The notes beneath the pieces are model-generated. The model saw nothing but the letters and a program-made list of their open reading frames with translations, was not told the DNA's origin and did no database searches. A program made the translations under genes and the position numbers. Shown here piece by piece: positions 38,184 to 47,205 of a stretch of 64,000 nucleotides of DNA. The stretch is from the NCBI GenBank assembly GCA_030153045.1, contig JASLID010000091.1, positions 24,254 through 88,253 of the forward strand, in the 5' to 3' direction. The stretch is from Flavobacterium sp. (GTDB taxonomy: Bacteria > Bacteroidota > Bacteroidia > Flavobacteriales > Flavobacteriaceae). The number at the start of each line of letters is the position of its first letter. Positions within the stretch are counted from its first letter, which is position 1.

Positions 38184-38219
38184 ACAGTCTGTTTGTTTTA
38201 TAACAGGCAAACAGACTGT
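38184..38219 (+). other. Intercistronic hairpin between adhesin 3 and porP/sprF 2
   Basis: ACAGTCTGTTTG and CAAACAGACTGT form a perfect 12-bp stem with a 12-nt loop. No T run follows on the plus strand. It is equivalent in position and left-arm sequence to the hairpin at 21928-21964, where several pairs are replaced by G-T pairs, so the structure has been kept while the sequence changed. Confidence 0.65.
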
Positions 38220-38248
38220 ATTAATTGTAAAAAGCAATCTCTCACAAA

Positions 38249-39184
38249 ATGAAAAAAATATATTTCACAACGATATTAATCGCCCTGTTATCAATAGATA
38301 TGGTGGCGCAACAAGATCCACACTATACACAATATATGTATAATATGAACGTGGTCAATCCAGCTTATGCTGGTTCAAAAGAGAACTTGTCTGTTGGTTT
38401 ACTTTACAGACAGCAATGGGTTAATATGGAAGGAGCTCCTAAAACATTAACAATGTCTGTACACAGTCCAGCAGGAAAAAATGTTGGTTTGGGACTTTCA
38501 GTAATTTCAGATAAAATTGGCCCTATTGAAGAGAATAACGTATATGCAGATTTCTCATATACTTTGAATTTAGGAGGAGATCACCGTTTGGCATTCGGAC
38601 TTAAAGGAGGAGCGACTTTCCATAAAGTAGGTTTGTTTTCTGATATTGGAAATGGATATGTACAACACGAAGGTGATTTGGCTTTTAAAGAAGATACCAG
38701 TAATACGTATTTGAATATTGGAGCAGGTTTGTTTTACTATTCTAAAAATTACTACTTGGCTTTTTCGGTACCAAATATGCTAAAAAGCAAGCATCTTGAT
38801 GTAACTCAAAATGGACAAGAGTATCAGTATGGAAGCGAAACGCAACATTACTTTTTAACAGGAGGCTATGTGTTTGATTTATCTCAAAGCACAAAATTTA
38901 AGCCTTCAGCCATGTTGAAATCGGCTTTTAATGCACCAATTTCTGTAGATGTTTCAGCTAACTTTTTGTTCTTCGATAAGTTCGAATTAGGTGCAACATA
39001 TAGACTTGATGATTCTTATGGAGCTATGGTGAATTATGCGATTACACCAAACATTAAAGCAGGTTATGCTTATGATCATGTGATTTCAGATTTAAAAGTA
39101 ACAGCTCCTGCATCACATGAGTTTATGTTATTGTTTGATTTGAATTTCCCTAAAAAAGTATCTGTTTCACCTAGATTTTTCTAA
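38249..39184 (+). CDS. PorP/SprF family outer-membrane protein 2
   Basis: A 311-residue outer-membrane protein, clearly paralogous to the one at 21992 over its whole length. Its signal peptide MKKIYFTTILIALLSIDMVAQ is followed by QQDPHYTQYMYN, NPAYAGS, GLLYRQQW and the identical end LNFPKKVSVSPRFF apart from one residue. The family partners T9SS type B cargo (the SprF/SprB pair in F. johnsoniae), so it most likely acts on adhesin 3 and perhaps adhesin 4. It sits 79 nt after adhesin 3, beyond a hairpin, and 17 nt before the PorE-like gene. Codon use is as AT-rich as its neighbours, unlike copy 1. Confidence 0.9.
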   Translation: MKKIYFTTILIALLSIDMVAQQDPHYTQYMYNMNVVNPAYAGSKENLSVGLLYRQQWVNMEGAPKTLTMSVHSPAGKNVGLGLSVISDKIGPIEENNVYADFSYTLNLGGDHRLAFGLKGGATFHKVGLFSDIGNGYVQHEGDLAFKEDTSNTYLNIGAGLFYYSKNYYLAFSVPNMLKSKHLDVTQNGQEYQYGSETQHYFLTGGYVFDLSQSTKFKPSAMLKSAFNAPISVDVSANFLFFDKFELGATYRLDDSYGAMVNYAITPNIKAGYAYDHVISDLKVTAPASHEFMLLFDLNFPKKVSVSPRFF

Positions 39185-39201
39185 CCAAAAAGTAACTTAC
39201 A

Positions 39202-41073
39202 ATGAAAAAAATATATATAACACTAAATTTAGTTTTGCTTTTGAACGCAAGTTATGGGCAAGACAAGTTTACAGCCAAAGCAGATAAACTTTTTGAAAGT
39301 TATCAATATGTTGGTGCTATTGAAGAATATTCAAAATTGGCAAATAGTAAAAATGCTACACCATATGTATACACACAGTTAGCAGATAGTTATTATAATG
39401 TGTTTAATACAGAAGAAGCTGCAAGATGGTATGCTAAAGCGGTTGAAGGTAAAGCAAATGCTGAAACCTATTACCGTTATGCTCAAACATTAAAAGCGTT
39501 AGGAAAATATCAGGAAGCTAACAAACAAATGGATGTTTTTGCTGGTTTGTCTCCTAACGATTCAAGAGCGAAAGAACACAAAGCAAATCCAAATTACATT
39601 CCAAGTTTAGCAAACAAATCTAAACTTTTTGATGTAGCTGAAACTACGGTTAATAGTAAAGGTCAAAGCAATTTTGGTGCGGTACTTTCTAATGATAATG
39701 TGCTGTATTTTGTGAATACGAGAAGTGCTTCTAAAAAAACGGACAAATGGACGAATCAAGCCTATTTAGATATTTTTCAATCGACTAGAAATGCAGATGG
39801 AACTTTATCTGAAGTAACTCCTGTAAAAGAACTAAATACTTCTTTTCACGACGGACCTGTTACTATTACAAGCGATGGAAATGTGATGTTTTTTGCAAGA
39901 GATAGTCACAGTGAAGGCCAATATGAAAGAAACAAAAACAGTAATGTGAAAGTAGGCCAACAAGGTTTGTATAAAGCTACTAAAGTGGATGGAAAATGGA
40001 GTACTATTGAAGCACTGCCTTTCAATAGTACAAGTTATTCTGTAACACATCCAAGTTTGAGTAAAGACGGAAAAACGCTGTATTTCTCTTCAAATATGCC
40101 AGGAGGAATAGGAGAGTCTGATATTTGGAAAGTATCAATTGATGCTAACGGTTATGGAACACCTCAAAATTTAGGAGCAAATATTAACACGCCTGGAAAA
40201 GAAAATTTCCCTTTCATTACAGATGACAGCATCTTATATTTTGCTTCTTCAGGGAAACAAGGATTTGGAGGTTTAGATGTTTTCAAAATTGATTTGAAAG
40301 AAAACGAACCAGCTCAAAATGTTGGAAAACCGGTAAATACCGAAAAAGACGATTTTTCATTTAGTTTCAATAAAAATTTAAATATGGGGTACTTCGCTTC
40401 AAATAGAAATGGTTTTGATGCCATTTATGCTGCAATACCTGTTTGTACTGCCGAAGTCATTACTTTGGTTACCAATAAAAAAACAGGTGAAATATTATCA
40501 AATGCTTTAGTATCTATTTTAGATGGAAATGGAAATACAATTGCTACTACAAAATCAGATTCAGAAGGAAAAGTAAGCTATAATATTGAATGTCTAACAG
40601 ATTATTCTATCTCGGTAGCATTACAAAATTTTGAAACTGCCACTTATCCAATTCAAAAAGATAAAATTAATGTAGTTGCGATTAAAGCGGAGCTGGTTCC
40701 TGTTGAGGTTGTAATCACGGATAGAGAAGTACTTCTAAACAATGTCTATTTCGATTTTAATAAAAGCAATATTACAGCTAGAGGAGCCAATGAGTTAGAC
40801 AAATTAGTTAGGGTAATGAATGAAAATCCTAATATGGTGATTTTTGTAAAATCTCATACTGATTCTAAAGGAAGCACTTCATATAATTTAAAATTGTCTG
40901 AACAAAGAGCACAATCAACGGTTCAATATTTAATTTCAAAAGGAATCCCAGCTGATCATATCTCTGGAAAAGGTTTTGGAAGCACTGAACCAAAAGTGAA
41001 TTGTAATTCAAATTGTACTGAAGAAGAGCATGCTCAAAACAGACGTTCTGAATTTATAATTCTAAAAAAATAA
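39202..41073 (+). CDS. PorE-like OmpA-family protein 2 (TPR, PD40 propeller, carboxypeptidase-regulatory, OmpA)
   Basis: A 623-residue paralogue of the protein at 22943 with the same four-part architecture. A signal peptide (MKKIYITLNLVLLLNASYGQ) is followed by TPR helices at about 22-125 and a PD40 propeller at about 150-410 (HPSLSKDGKTLYFSSN and FITDDSILYFASSG). A carboxypeptidase-regulatory-like domain (about 420-500) and an OmpA domain (about 510-623: VYFDFNKSNITARG, KSHTDSKG, NRRSEF) complete it. The OmpA part should bind peptidoglycan and the TPR/propeller part should contact outer-membrane partners such as PorP/SprF. Roles are inferred from the similar layout of PorE. It is the third gene of the adhesin 3 unit. 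Confidence 0.88.
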   Translation: MKKIYITLNLVLLLNASYGQDKFTAKADKLFESYQYVGAIEEYSKLANSKNATPYVYTQLADSYYNVFNTEEAARWYAKAVEGKANAETYYRYAQTLKALGKYQEANKQMDVFAGLSPNDSRAKEHKANPNYIPSLANKSKLFDVAETTVNSKGQSNFGAVLSNDNVLYFVNTRSASKKTDKWTNQAYLDIFQSTRNADGTLSEVTPVKELNTSFHDGPVTITSDGNVMFFARDSHSEGQYERNKNSNVKVGQQGLYKATKVDGKWSTIEALPFNSTSYSVTHPSLSKDGKTLYFSSNMPGGIGESDIWKVSIDANGYGTPQNLGANINTPGKENFPFITDDSILYFASSGKQGFGGLDVFKIDLKENEPAQNVGKPVNTEKDDFSFSFNKNLNMGYFASNRNGFDAIYAAIPVCTAEVITLVTNKKTGEILSNALVSILDGNGNTIATTKSDSEGKVSYNIECLTDYSISVALQNFETATYPIQKDKINVVAIKAELVPVEVVITDREVLLNNVYFDFNKSNITARGANELDKLVRVMNENPNMVIFVKSHTDSKGSTSYNLKLSEQRAQSTVQYLISKGIPADHISGKGFGSTEPKVNCNSNCTEEEHAQNRRSEFIILKK

Positions 41074-41128
41074 AGGTTGGTCTTTACAAAATTTTGAATG
41101 TAAAAGCTATAAGTCAAAACTCCCCAGT

Positions 41129-41161
41129 GGTTAATCTCTGTAGTAAAAACAGAGATTAACT
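41129..41161 (+). other. Hairpin between porE-like 2 and adhesin 4
   Basis: GTTAATCTCTG and CAGAGATTAAC form a perfect 11-bp stem (one more G-T pair outside) with a 9-nt loop, 24 nt before the ATG at 41186. There is no T run. As with the other two intercistronic hairpins, it may set processing or partial termination inside one long transcript. Confidence 0.55.
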
Positions 41162-41185
41162 ATTGCACTTAAAAAACCAAAAAGT

Positions 41186-44100
41186 ATGAAAAAGATTGTA
41201 ATATTATTAGTGGTATTGTTTTTTGGAAATTCAATATTCGCTCAAAATTCACCTAACGATTGTGTAAATGCAATCACAGTGTGTGGAAACGGAACTTTCA
41301 GTTCAAATGCTTCAGGATATGGAGTGCAAGAGGTTGCTGGATGTAGCAGTTCGGAGCATAATTCCCTTTGGATAAAAATTAATATTGCTCCTTGGGTTGT
41401 ACCAGGGTCTAGATTAGGATTTGATTTGATTCCTAATGATCCAAGCCTTAGTGTAGATTATGATTTTTGGGTTTTTGGAGCTAATAAAGCTTGTGGGAGT
41501 TTGGGTAGCCCTATACGATGTGCAACTTCAAATCCACAAGAATTGAATGCATTAAACAATCATACAGGTATGATTTCGGGAAACCCTTATACGCAGGTTG
41601 GTAACGGTGCTAATAATCCAGGTTATAGCGATGGTTATGTTATGTCTTTACAGGTTTATCCTGGACAGGTTTATTATATTGCTATAGATAGACCACATGG
41701 AGATGGAGGTTTTGAAATTCGTTGGACAGGTACTGCAACAGATGGAGCTGGAGCTTTCAATATTCCACCAACAGCAAATGATATTGTTCAATTAAGTCAA
41801 TGTAGTGGTTTGCCGAATGTTGCAATTTTTGATCTTAATGCGGCGAGAAGTCGAATTAACTCTGATTTAGTAAACAATACCATCACCTTTTATACTACTT
41901 ATGCCAATGCAGTAGATGGAGTATCTCCGATTCCAGACCTTCCTTATTCGAATTCACCAAATCCACAAACAATTTATGCTAAGGTGGTTAACAATGTTAC
42001 AGGATGTTTTACCATTACCGATTTTATTTTAAAAGTATATCCTTTGCCTGCAGCGAATTTATCCGTTTCAAGGACTACTGTTTGTTCAGGAGAAAGTGTT
42101 GCGCTTACTTTTACAGGTACACCAGGAGCAACTGTGGAATATACCGTTAATGGAGTAGATAATCAGACAGTATTGCTAGATTCGACTGGAAATTTTGTTT
42201 TGAATCAAACAATAACAGCAACCACAACATATGCATTAGTCGTGGCAAGAATGCTAGATCATAATAATGCAAGTGTCTGTTATAATGATGAAAATGATAC
42301 AGTTACAATTTCTACTTCTGAAAACGTACCAGTATTTACACAAGTTGGCCCAATTTGTTCTGGAGATACATTGTCAGCTTTGCCTACTACTTCTAATAAT
42401 GGAATTACAGGGACTTGGTCGCCAGCTATCAATAATACCACAACAACAACCTATACTTTTACGCCAACATCTGGACAATGTGCTAGTAATGCAACAATGA
42501 CCATTGATGTGAATCCAGTGGTAATACCTGATTTTACCCAGATAGGTCCCGTTTGTTCTGGTGATGCATTGTCGCCATTACCAACAACATCAAATAATGG
42601 TGTGACAGGGACTTGGTCTCCAGCTCTAAATAATACAGCAACTACATTATATACATTTACACCTTCTAGCGGAGTGTGTGTAAGAACTGCTTCTATGACT
42701 ATTGTTGTGAATCAAAAAGCGACACCAACTTTTACACAAGTGGCGCCAATTTGTTCCGGACAAACATTGTCTGCTTTGCCAACAACATCTAATAATGGAA
42801 TTACAGGAGCTTGGTCTCCAGCATTAAACAATACGAGTACAACTACTTATACTTTTACTCCGGCTATTAGTGAATGTGCTGTTAGCACTACGATGATTAT
42901 TACTGTCAATTCAAATGTAACACCAACATTTACACAGGTCGCGCCAATTTGTTCAGGCGGAACATTGTCTGCTTTGCCAACGACATCAAATAATGGTATT
43001 ACAGGAACTTGGTCACCAGCATTGGATAATACAGTAACGAAAACGTACACTTTTACACCAACTATAGGTCAATGTGCTGTTTCGACAACCATGACAATTA
43101 CGGTTAATCCAAATGTAACGCCAACTTTTACTCAAGTTAGTCCAATTTGTTCTGGAGATGCATTGTCACCATTGCCAACTACTTCTAACAACGGTATTAC
43201 AGGAACTTGGTCACCAGCAATGAATAATACGATTACAACAATGTATACTTTTACACCAACTGTTGGTTTGTGTGCTACTACAGCATCAATGACAATTACT
43301 GTAACGAAAGTAACGCCAACGTTTACACAGGTGTCTCCTATTTGTTCTGGAGGAACAATGTCTGCCTTGCCAACAACATCAAATAATGGTGTGACAGGAA
43401 CTTGGTCTCCTGCCCTAAATAATACAGCAACAACAATGTATACATTTACCCCAACTACTGGTCAATGTGCTGTTTCGGTAAACATGACAATTACTGTTAA
43501 TTCAAATGTTACACCAACATTTACTCAGGTTGCGCCAATTTGTTCTGGACAAACATTAGCTCCTTTACCAACAACATCAAACAATGGTATTACAGGAACT
43601 TGGTCACCGGCTTTGAATAATACAACAACGACAACATACACATTTACACCAACTGTAGGGCAATGCGCTATTTCGACAGACATGACGATTGCGGTTACAT
43701 CAAAACCTATTGTTACTGTAACTAATAATACACCTTCGATTTGTTCGGGGGAACAGGTTGATATTACATTGAATTGTAATAACGTACCTGGTGCAACTAT
43801 TTATTGGGATTTTATATTGCCAACTGCTACTGGAGGATCAACCGGAAGTGGAGTAGGTCCAATTCATTTATCAAATTTGATAACTTTATCAAATGGGGTA
43901 ACGGTTCCTACGACTATTAGTCTTATTGTTTATGCTGAATCAAGTTGTAGGGGAGATGCAACTCAGATTGACATTACAATAAATCCACTACCAACTCCAG
44001 TAATTGCAGGGGGTTCCATCTGTGTGGATTCAAATAATACTATAATATCAAACTATACTTTAAATACTGGTTTGAGTAATGCGAATCATACTTTTGTATG

Positions 44101-44734
44101 GTATCACAATGGTGTTGTTATTCCTGGAGCTACAACAAGTACTTATACGGTTGATACAGCTAATGAAGTTGGACTTTACGAAGTTGAAGCCATAAATACA
44201 ATTACGACTTGCCATTCAGCACGTTTTCAAGCTGTTGTCGATTTGTCTCAGCCCGCACAAACGGCTACTTATGTTGTGAGTAATTATTTTGAAGAAAATC
44301 AAACGATTACAATCAATGTTGTAGGTACAGGGGATTATTTATATAGTTTGGATGGTGGTGAATTTCAAACAAGCAATGTGTTTTCACACGTTTCAACGGG
44401 AGAACATTATGTTACGATTCATGACACAAATGGATGTACAAATATCACTATTGAACACATTTTCACCATTGGTTACCCACATTACTTCACACCAAATGGT
44501 GACGGATATCACGATACTTGGAATGTTTGGTCATTAAACAACCAACCAAATGCGAGCATTCATATTTTTGATAGATTAGGTAAACTAGTTAAACAAATAC
44601 GACCTGCAGACGCTGGTTGGGATGGCACATTTAATGGTCAAAATTTGCCAGCAACAGATTATTGGTTTTCAATTCAATACAATGAAAATCAAGTTGAGAA
44701 AGTGTTTAAAGCACATTTCTCACTTAAACGCTAA
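41186..44734 (+). CDS. T9SS type B protein/adhesin 4 with seven Ig-like repeats
   Basis: An 1182-residue secreted protein. A signal peptide (MKKIVILLVVLFFGNSIFAQ) is followed by an N-terminal beta-sandwich (about 24-190, NDCVNAITVCGNGTF...), two linker/Ig-like segments, then seven tandem repeats of about 66 residues (residues 381-840). Each has the pattern FTQVxPICSGxxLSALPTTS-NNGITGTWSPALNNT-TYTFTPxxGQC. Further Ig-like domains and a type B sorting domain (YPHYFTPNGDGYHDTW to KAHFSLKR) complete it. Its C-terminus resembles that of the type B protein at 5245-7590 (HFSLKR) more than those of adhesins 1 and 3. Paired cysteines in each repeat suggest stiff stalk units. It ends the locus and shares the transcript direction with porP/sprF 2. 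Confidence 0.88.
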   Translation: MKKIVILLVVLFFGNSIFAQNSPNDCVNAITVCGNGTFSSNASGYGVQEVAGCSSSEHNSLWIKINIAPWVVPGSRLGFDLIPNDPSLSVDYDFWVFGANKACGSLGSPIRCATSNPQELNALNNHTGMISGNPYTQVGNGANNPGYSDGYVMSLQVYPGQVYYIAIDRPHGDGGFEIRWTGTATDGAGAFNIPPTANDIVQLSQCSGLPNVAIFDLNAARSRINSDLVNNTITFYTTYANAVDGVSPIPDLPYSNSPNPQTIYAKVVNNVTGCFTITDFILKVYPLPAANLSVSRTTVCSGESVALTFTGTPGATVEYTVNGVDNQTVLLDSTGNFVLNQTITATTTYALVVARMLDHNNASVCYNDENDTVTISTSENVPVFTQVGPICSGDTLSALPTTSNNGITGTWSPAINNTTTTTYTFTPTSGQCASNATMTIDVNPVVIPDFTQIGPVCSGDALSPLPTTSNNGVTGTWSPALNNTATTLYTFTPSSGVCVRTASMTIVVNQKATPTFTQVAPICSGQTLSALPTTSNNGITGAWSPALNNTSTTTYTFTPAISECAVSTTMIITVNSNVTPTFTQVAPICSGGTLSALPTTSNNGITGTWSPALDNTVTKTYTFTPTIGQCAVSTTMTITVNPNVTPTFTQVSPICSGDALSPLPTTSNNGITGTWSPAMNNTITTMYTFTPTVGLCATTASMTITVTKVTPTFTQVSPICSGGTMSALPTTSNNGVTGTWSPALNNTATTMYTFTPTTGQCAVSVNMTITVNSNVTPTFTQVAPICSGQTLAPLPTTSNNGITGTWSPALNNTTTTTYTFTPTVGQCAISTDMTIAVTSKPIVTVTNNTPSICSGEQVDITLNCNNVPGATIYWDFILPTATGGSTGSGVGPIHLSNLITLSNGVTVPTTISLIVYAESSCRGDATQIDITINPLPTPVIAGGSICVDSNNTIISNYTLNTGLSNANHTFVWYHNGVVIPGATTSTYTVDTANEVGLYEVEAINTITTCHSARFQAVVDLSQPAQTATYVVSNYFEENQTITINVVGTGDYLYSLDGGEFQTSNVFSHVSTGEHYVTIHDTNGCTNITIEHIFTIGYPHYFTPNGDGYHDTWNVWSLNNQPNASIHIFDRLGKLVKQIRPADAGWDGTFNGQNLPATDYWFSIQYNENQVEKVFKAHFSLKR
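42326..43705 (+). repeat. Seven tandem coding repeats of about 198 bp in adhesin 4
   Basis: Seven head-to-tail units totalling 1380 bp encode near-identical 65-66-residue Ig-like domains. Units 3, 4, 6 and 7 are most alike (PTFTQV, PICSG, SALPTTSNNG). Codon-level differences among units show they are not freshly duplicated, but the array is long enough for unequal crossing-over. Confidence 0.9.
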
Positions 44735-44775
44735 ATACTTTGTTTTGGTTGAGTATTTAAATTTGGTTTAACACG

Positions 44776-44806
44776 AAAAAGCCACCCGTTTGGGTGGCTT
44801 TTTTTA
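44776..44806. terminator. Bidirectional terminator between adhesin 4 and icd
   Basis: GCCACCC and GGGTGGC form a perfect GC-rich stem with a 4-nt loop, flanked by A5 on one side and T7 on the other, so it works on both strands. It ends both the adhesin locus (plus) and icd (minus). Confidence 0.9.
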
Positions 44807-44824
44807 TATGTATTGAATTTAAAA

Positions 44825-47047
44825 TTAAACTAATTTCTGTAAAATAGTGTTTAAAGTTGCACTTGGACGCATGGCCTTTTCCGTCAATTCATTTGATGGT
44901 TGATAATAACCGCCAATTTGTTGAGGTTTGCCTTGAGCGCCAATTAATTCAGCGTCAATCTTAGCTTCGTTTACAGTTAATTCACTAGCAATTGGAGCAA
45001 ATTTTGTCTGTAATTCAGTATCTTTTGTTTGTGCTGCTAAAGCTTGTGCCCAATATAAAGCCAAATAGAAGTGTGAGCCTCTGTTATCAATTTCACCTAC
45101 TTTACGTGCTGGTGATTTATCAGTAGCTAAGAACTTTGCATTCGCTTCATCTAAAGTATCTGCTAATACCTGAGCTTTCGCATTGTTTTGTGTTTGTGCT
45201 AAATGCTCTAAAGAAGCTTGTAATGCTAAGAATTCACCTAATGAATCCCAACGTAAATAACCTTCTTCCGTAAATTGTTCAACGTGTTTTGGTGCAGAAC
45301 CTCCAGCTCCGGTTTCAAACAAACCACCACCATTCATCAAAGGAACAATAGATAGCATTTTTGCTGAAGTTCCTAATTCTAGAATAGGGAATAAATCGGT
45401 TAAATAATCACGTAAAACGTTTCCTGAAACAGAAATAGTATCTTTTCCTTCGCGGATTCTGCGTAACGTTTCAGTCATCGCATCTTTAACATCCATAATA
45501 CGGATATCCAAACCAGCAGTATCGTAATCTTTTAAATATTTCTCTACTTTTTTGATAATTTCTCTATCGTGTGCTCTGTCTTTGTCCAACCAGAAAATGG
45601 CAGGAGTATCAGACAAATGCGCTCTGTTAACGGCTAATTTTACCCAGTCTTGGATAGGAGCATCTTTGGTTTGGCACATTCTGAAAATATCGCCAGCTTC
45701 TACATTTTGTGATAATAAAATAGTTCCGTTTTCGTCTTCCACGTTTATTGTACCAGTAGCGTCAGCTTGGAATGTTTTATCGTGTGAACCGTATTCTTCT
45801 GCTTTTTGGGCCATTAAACCAACGTTAGGTACAGATCCCATTGTTTTTGGGTCTAAAGCACCATTTTTAATCATATCGTCAATTACGGCTTGGTAAAAAC
45901 CCGCATAGGTACGGTCTGGAATAATACAAACAGTATCTTCTTCTTTCCCTTCTGTATTCCACATTTTACCGCCACTTCGTGCTAATGCAGCCATAGATGC
46001 ATCTACAATAATATCTGAAGAGACATGGAAGTTGGTAATTCCTTTATCAGAATTTACCATAGCTACACGAGGACCACTAGCTAAAGCGCTTTCAATTGCT
46101 GATTTGACTTCGGCTTCTTGTGCATTTCCGACTAATTTGTCGAATAAATCTTGTAAACCATTATTAGCATTGATGTCTAATGATTTGAATAAATCAGCAT
46201 ATTTTGTGAAAACATCCTTGAAGAAAGTTTCAACGATAGCCCCGAAAATAATCGGATCGGAAATTTTCATCATAGTTGCTTTTAAATGAGCAGAAAGCAA
46301 TACGTTTTTTTCTTTTGCTTCGGCAATAGCTTCAGCTACGAAAGTTCTCAAAGCATTTAAGTTCATTACAGAACTGTCAATGACTTCACCAGCTTTTAAG
46401 TTTGAAAAATCTTTCAAGACTTTAGTAGCACCATCATTTCCAGCGAAAACAATTCTGAATTTGCTGTCATTTGCAACAGTTACAGAATTCTCTGTTCCGT
46501 AAAAATCACCTGAATTCATGTGAGCTACTGCAGTTTTGCTATCAGATGCCCAAATACCCATTTTGTGTGGGTTTTGTTTAGCATAGTTTTTTACTGCTTT
46601 CGGAGCACGACGATCAGAATTTCCTTCACGTAACACTGGATTCACGGCAGATCCTAAAACTTTAGAATACTTAGCTTTGATGCTTTTTTCTTCTTCAGTA
46701 GCTGGTTCTTCTGGGAAGTTTGGAATAGCAAAACCATGAGATTGTAATTCAGCAATGGCTTCCTTTAATTGAGGAATTGATGCCGAAACGTTTGGAAGTT
46801 TAATAATATTGGCTTCAGGAGTAGTGGCTAACTTTCCTAATTCGGCAAGATTATCAGCTACTTTTTGATTGTCTTTTAAATATTCTGGGAAGTTGGATAA
46901 AATTCTTCCGGCAAGTGAAATATCTCTAATCTCAATAGCAATGTTTGCTGGGGCCGTAAAAGCTTGTACTATTGGTAAAAATGAATGTGTAGCTAACATT
47001 GGTGCTTCATCCGTAAGAGTGTAATGAATTTTAGATTTCTGTGTCAT
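44825..47047 (-). CDS. icd: NADP-dependent isocitrate dehydrogenase, monomeric type
   Basis: Catalyses oxidative decarboxylation of isocitrate to 2-oxoglutarate with NADP+ in the TCA cycle. The 740 residues identify the monomeric IDH-II class (about 740), unrelated in size to the dimeric enzyme of E. coli. Class features are the N-terminal KIHYTLTDEAPMLATHSFLP, the substrate region VLREGNSDRRAPKAVK at about 132-147, HMNSGDFYGTE, and the C-terminal ETGAGGSAPKH and LRWDSLGEFLA segments. It is complete, with a -7 box about 47 nt upstream and a bidirectional terminator downstream. Its neighbours are unrelated. Confidence 0.97.
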   Translation of the reverse strand: MTQKSKIHYTLTDEAPMLATHSFLPIVQAFTAPANIAIEIRDISLAGRILSNFPEYLKDNQKVADNLAELGKLATTPEANIIKLPNVSASIPQLKEAIAELQSHGFAIPNFPEEPATEEEKSIKAKYSKVLGSAVNPVLREGNSDRRAPKAVKNYAKQNPHKMGIWASDSKTAVAHMNSGDFYGTENSVTVANDSKFRIVFAGNDGATKVLKDFSNLKAGEVIDSSVMNLNALRTFVAEAIAEAKEKNVLLSAHLKATMMKISDPIIFGAIVETFFKDVFTKYADLFKSLDINANNGLQDLFDKLVGNAQEAEVKSAIESALASGPRVAMVNSDKGITNFHVSSDIIVDASMAALARSGGKMWNTEGKEEDTVCIIPDRTYAGFYQAVIDDMIKNGALDPKTMGSVPNVGLMAQKAEEYGSHDKTFQADATGTINVEDENGTILLSQNVEAGDIFRMCQTKDAPIQDWVKLAVNRAHLSDTPAIFWLDKDRAHDREIIKKVEKYLKDYDTAGLDIRIMDVKDAMTETLRRIREGKDTISVSGNVLRDYLTDLFPILELGTSAKMLSIVPLMNGGGLFETGAGGSAPKHVEQFTEEGYLRWDSLGEFLALQASLEHLAQTQNNAKAQVLADTLDEANAKFLATDKSPARKVGEIDNRGSHFYLALYWAQALAAQTKDTELQTKFAPIASELTVNEAKIDAELIGAQGKPQQIGGYYQPSNELTEKAMRPSATLNTILQKLV

Positions 47048-47093
47048 CTTTTTTATTTCAAATAATGAATATTTGTGTTGTTTTTTAGGTTAG

Positions 47094-47101
47094 CAAATAT
47101 A
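47094..47101 (-). promoter_or_regulatory. -7 box for icd
   Basis: The minus strand reads TATATTTG (TAnnTTTG), 46 nt before the ATG of icd. A TTTG occurs 24 nt further upstream (47126-47129), somewhat beyond the usual spacing. Confidence 0.5.
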
Positions 47102-47205
47102 CTAAAATCGAAGATAAAATTCTTCCAAAAATAGGTTTATAACCATTTTTATGGAATTGATATTTTAGAAGTTTTTAAATATGATTTTAATAATTTTGAG
47201 AGTTT

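Noticed and set aside
38184..38219. Hairpin after adhesin 3 as an ordinary terminator
   Set aside because: No T run follows on the plus strand, and closely spaced genes of the same cassette continue downstream.
42326..43705. Regular repeats of about 198 bp suggesting a CRISPR or satellite array
   Set aside because: The repeats are in frame, encode Ig-like domains in a larger secreted protein, and have no spacers.
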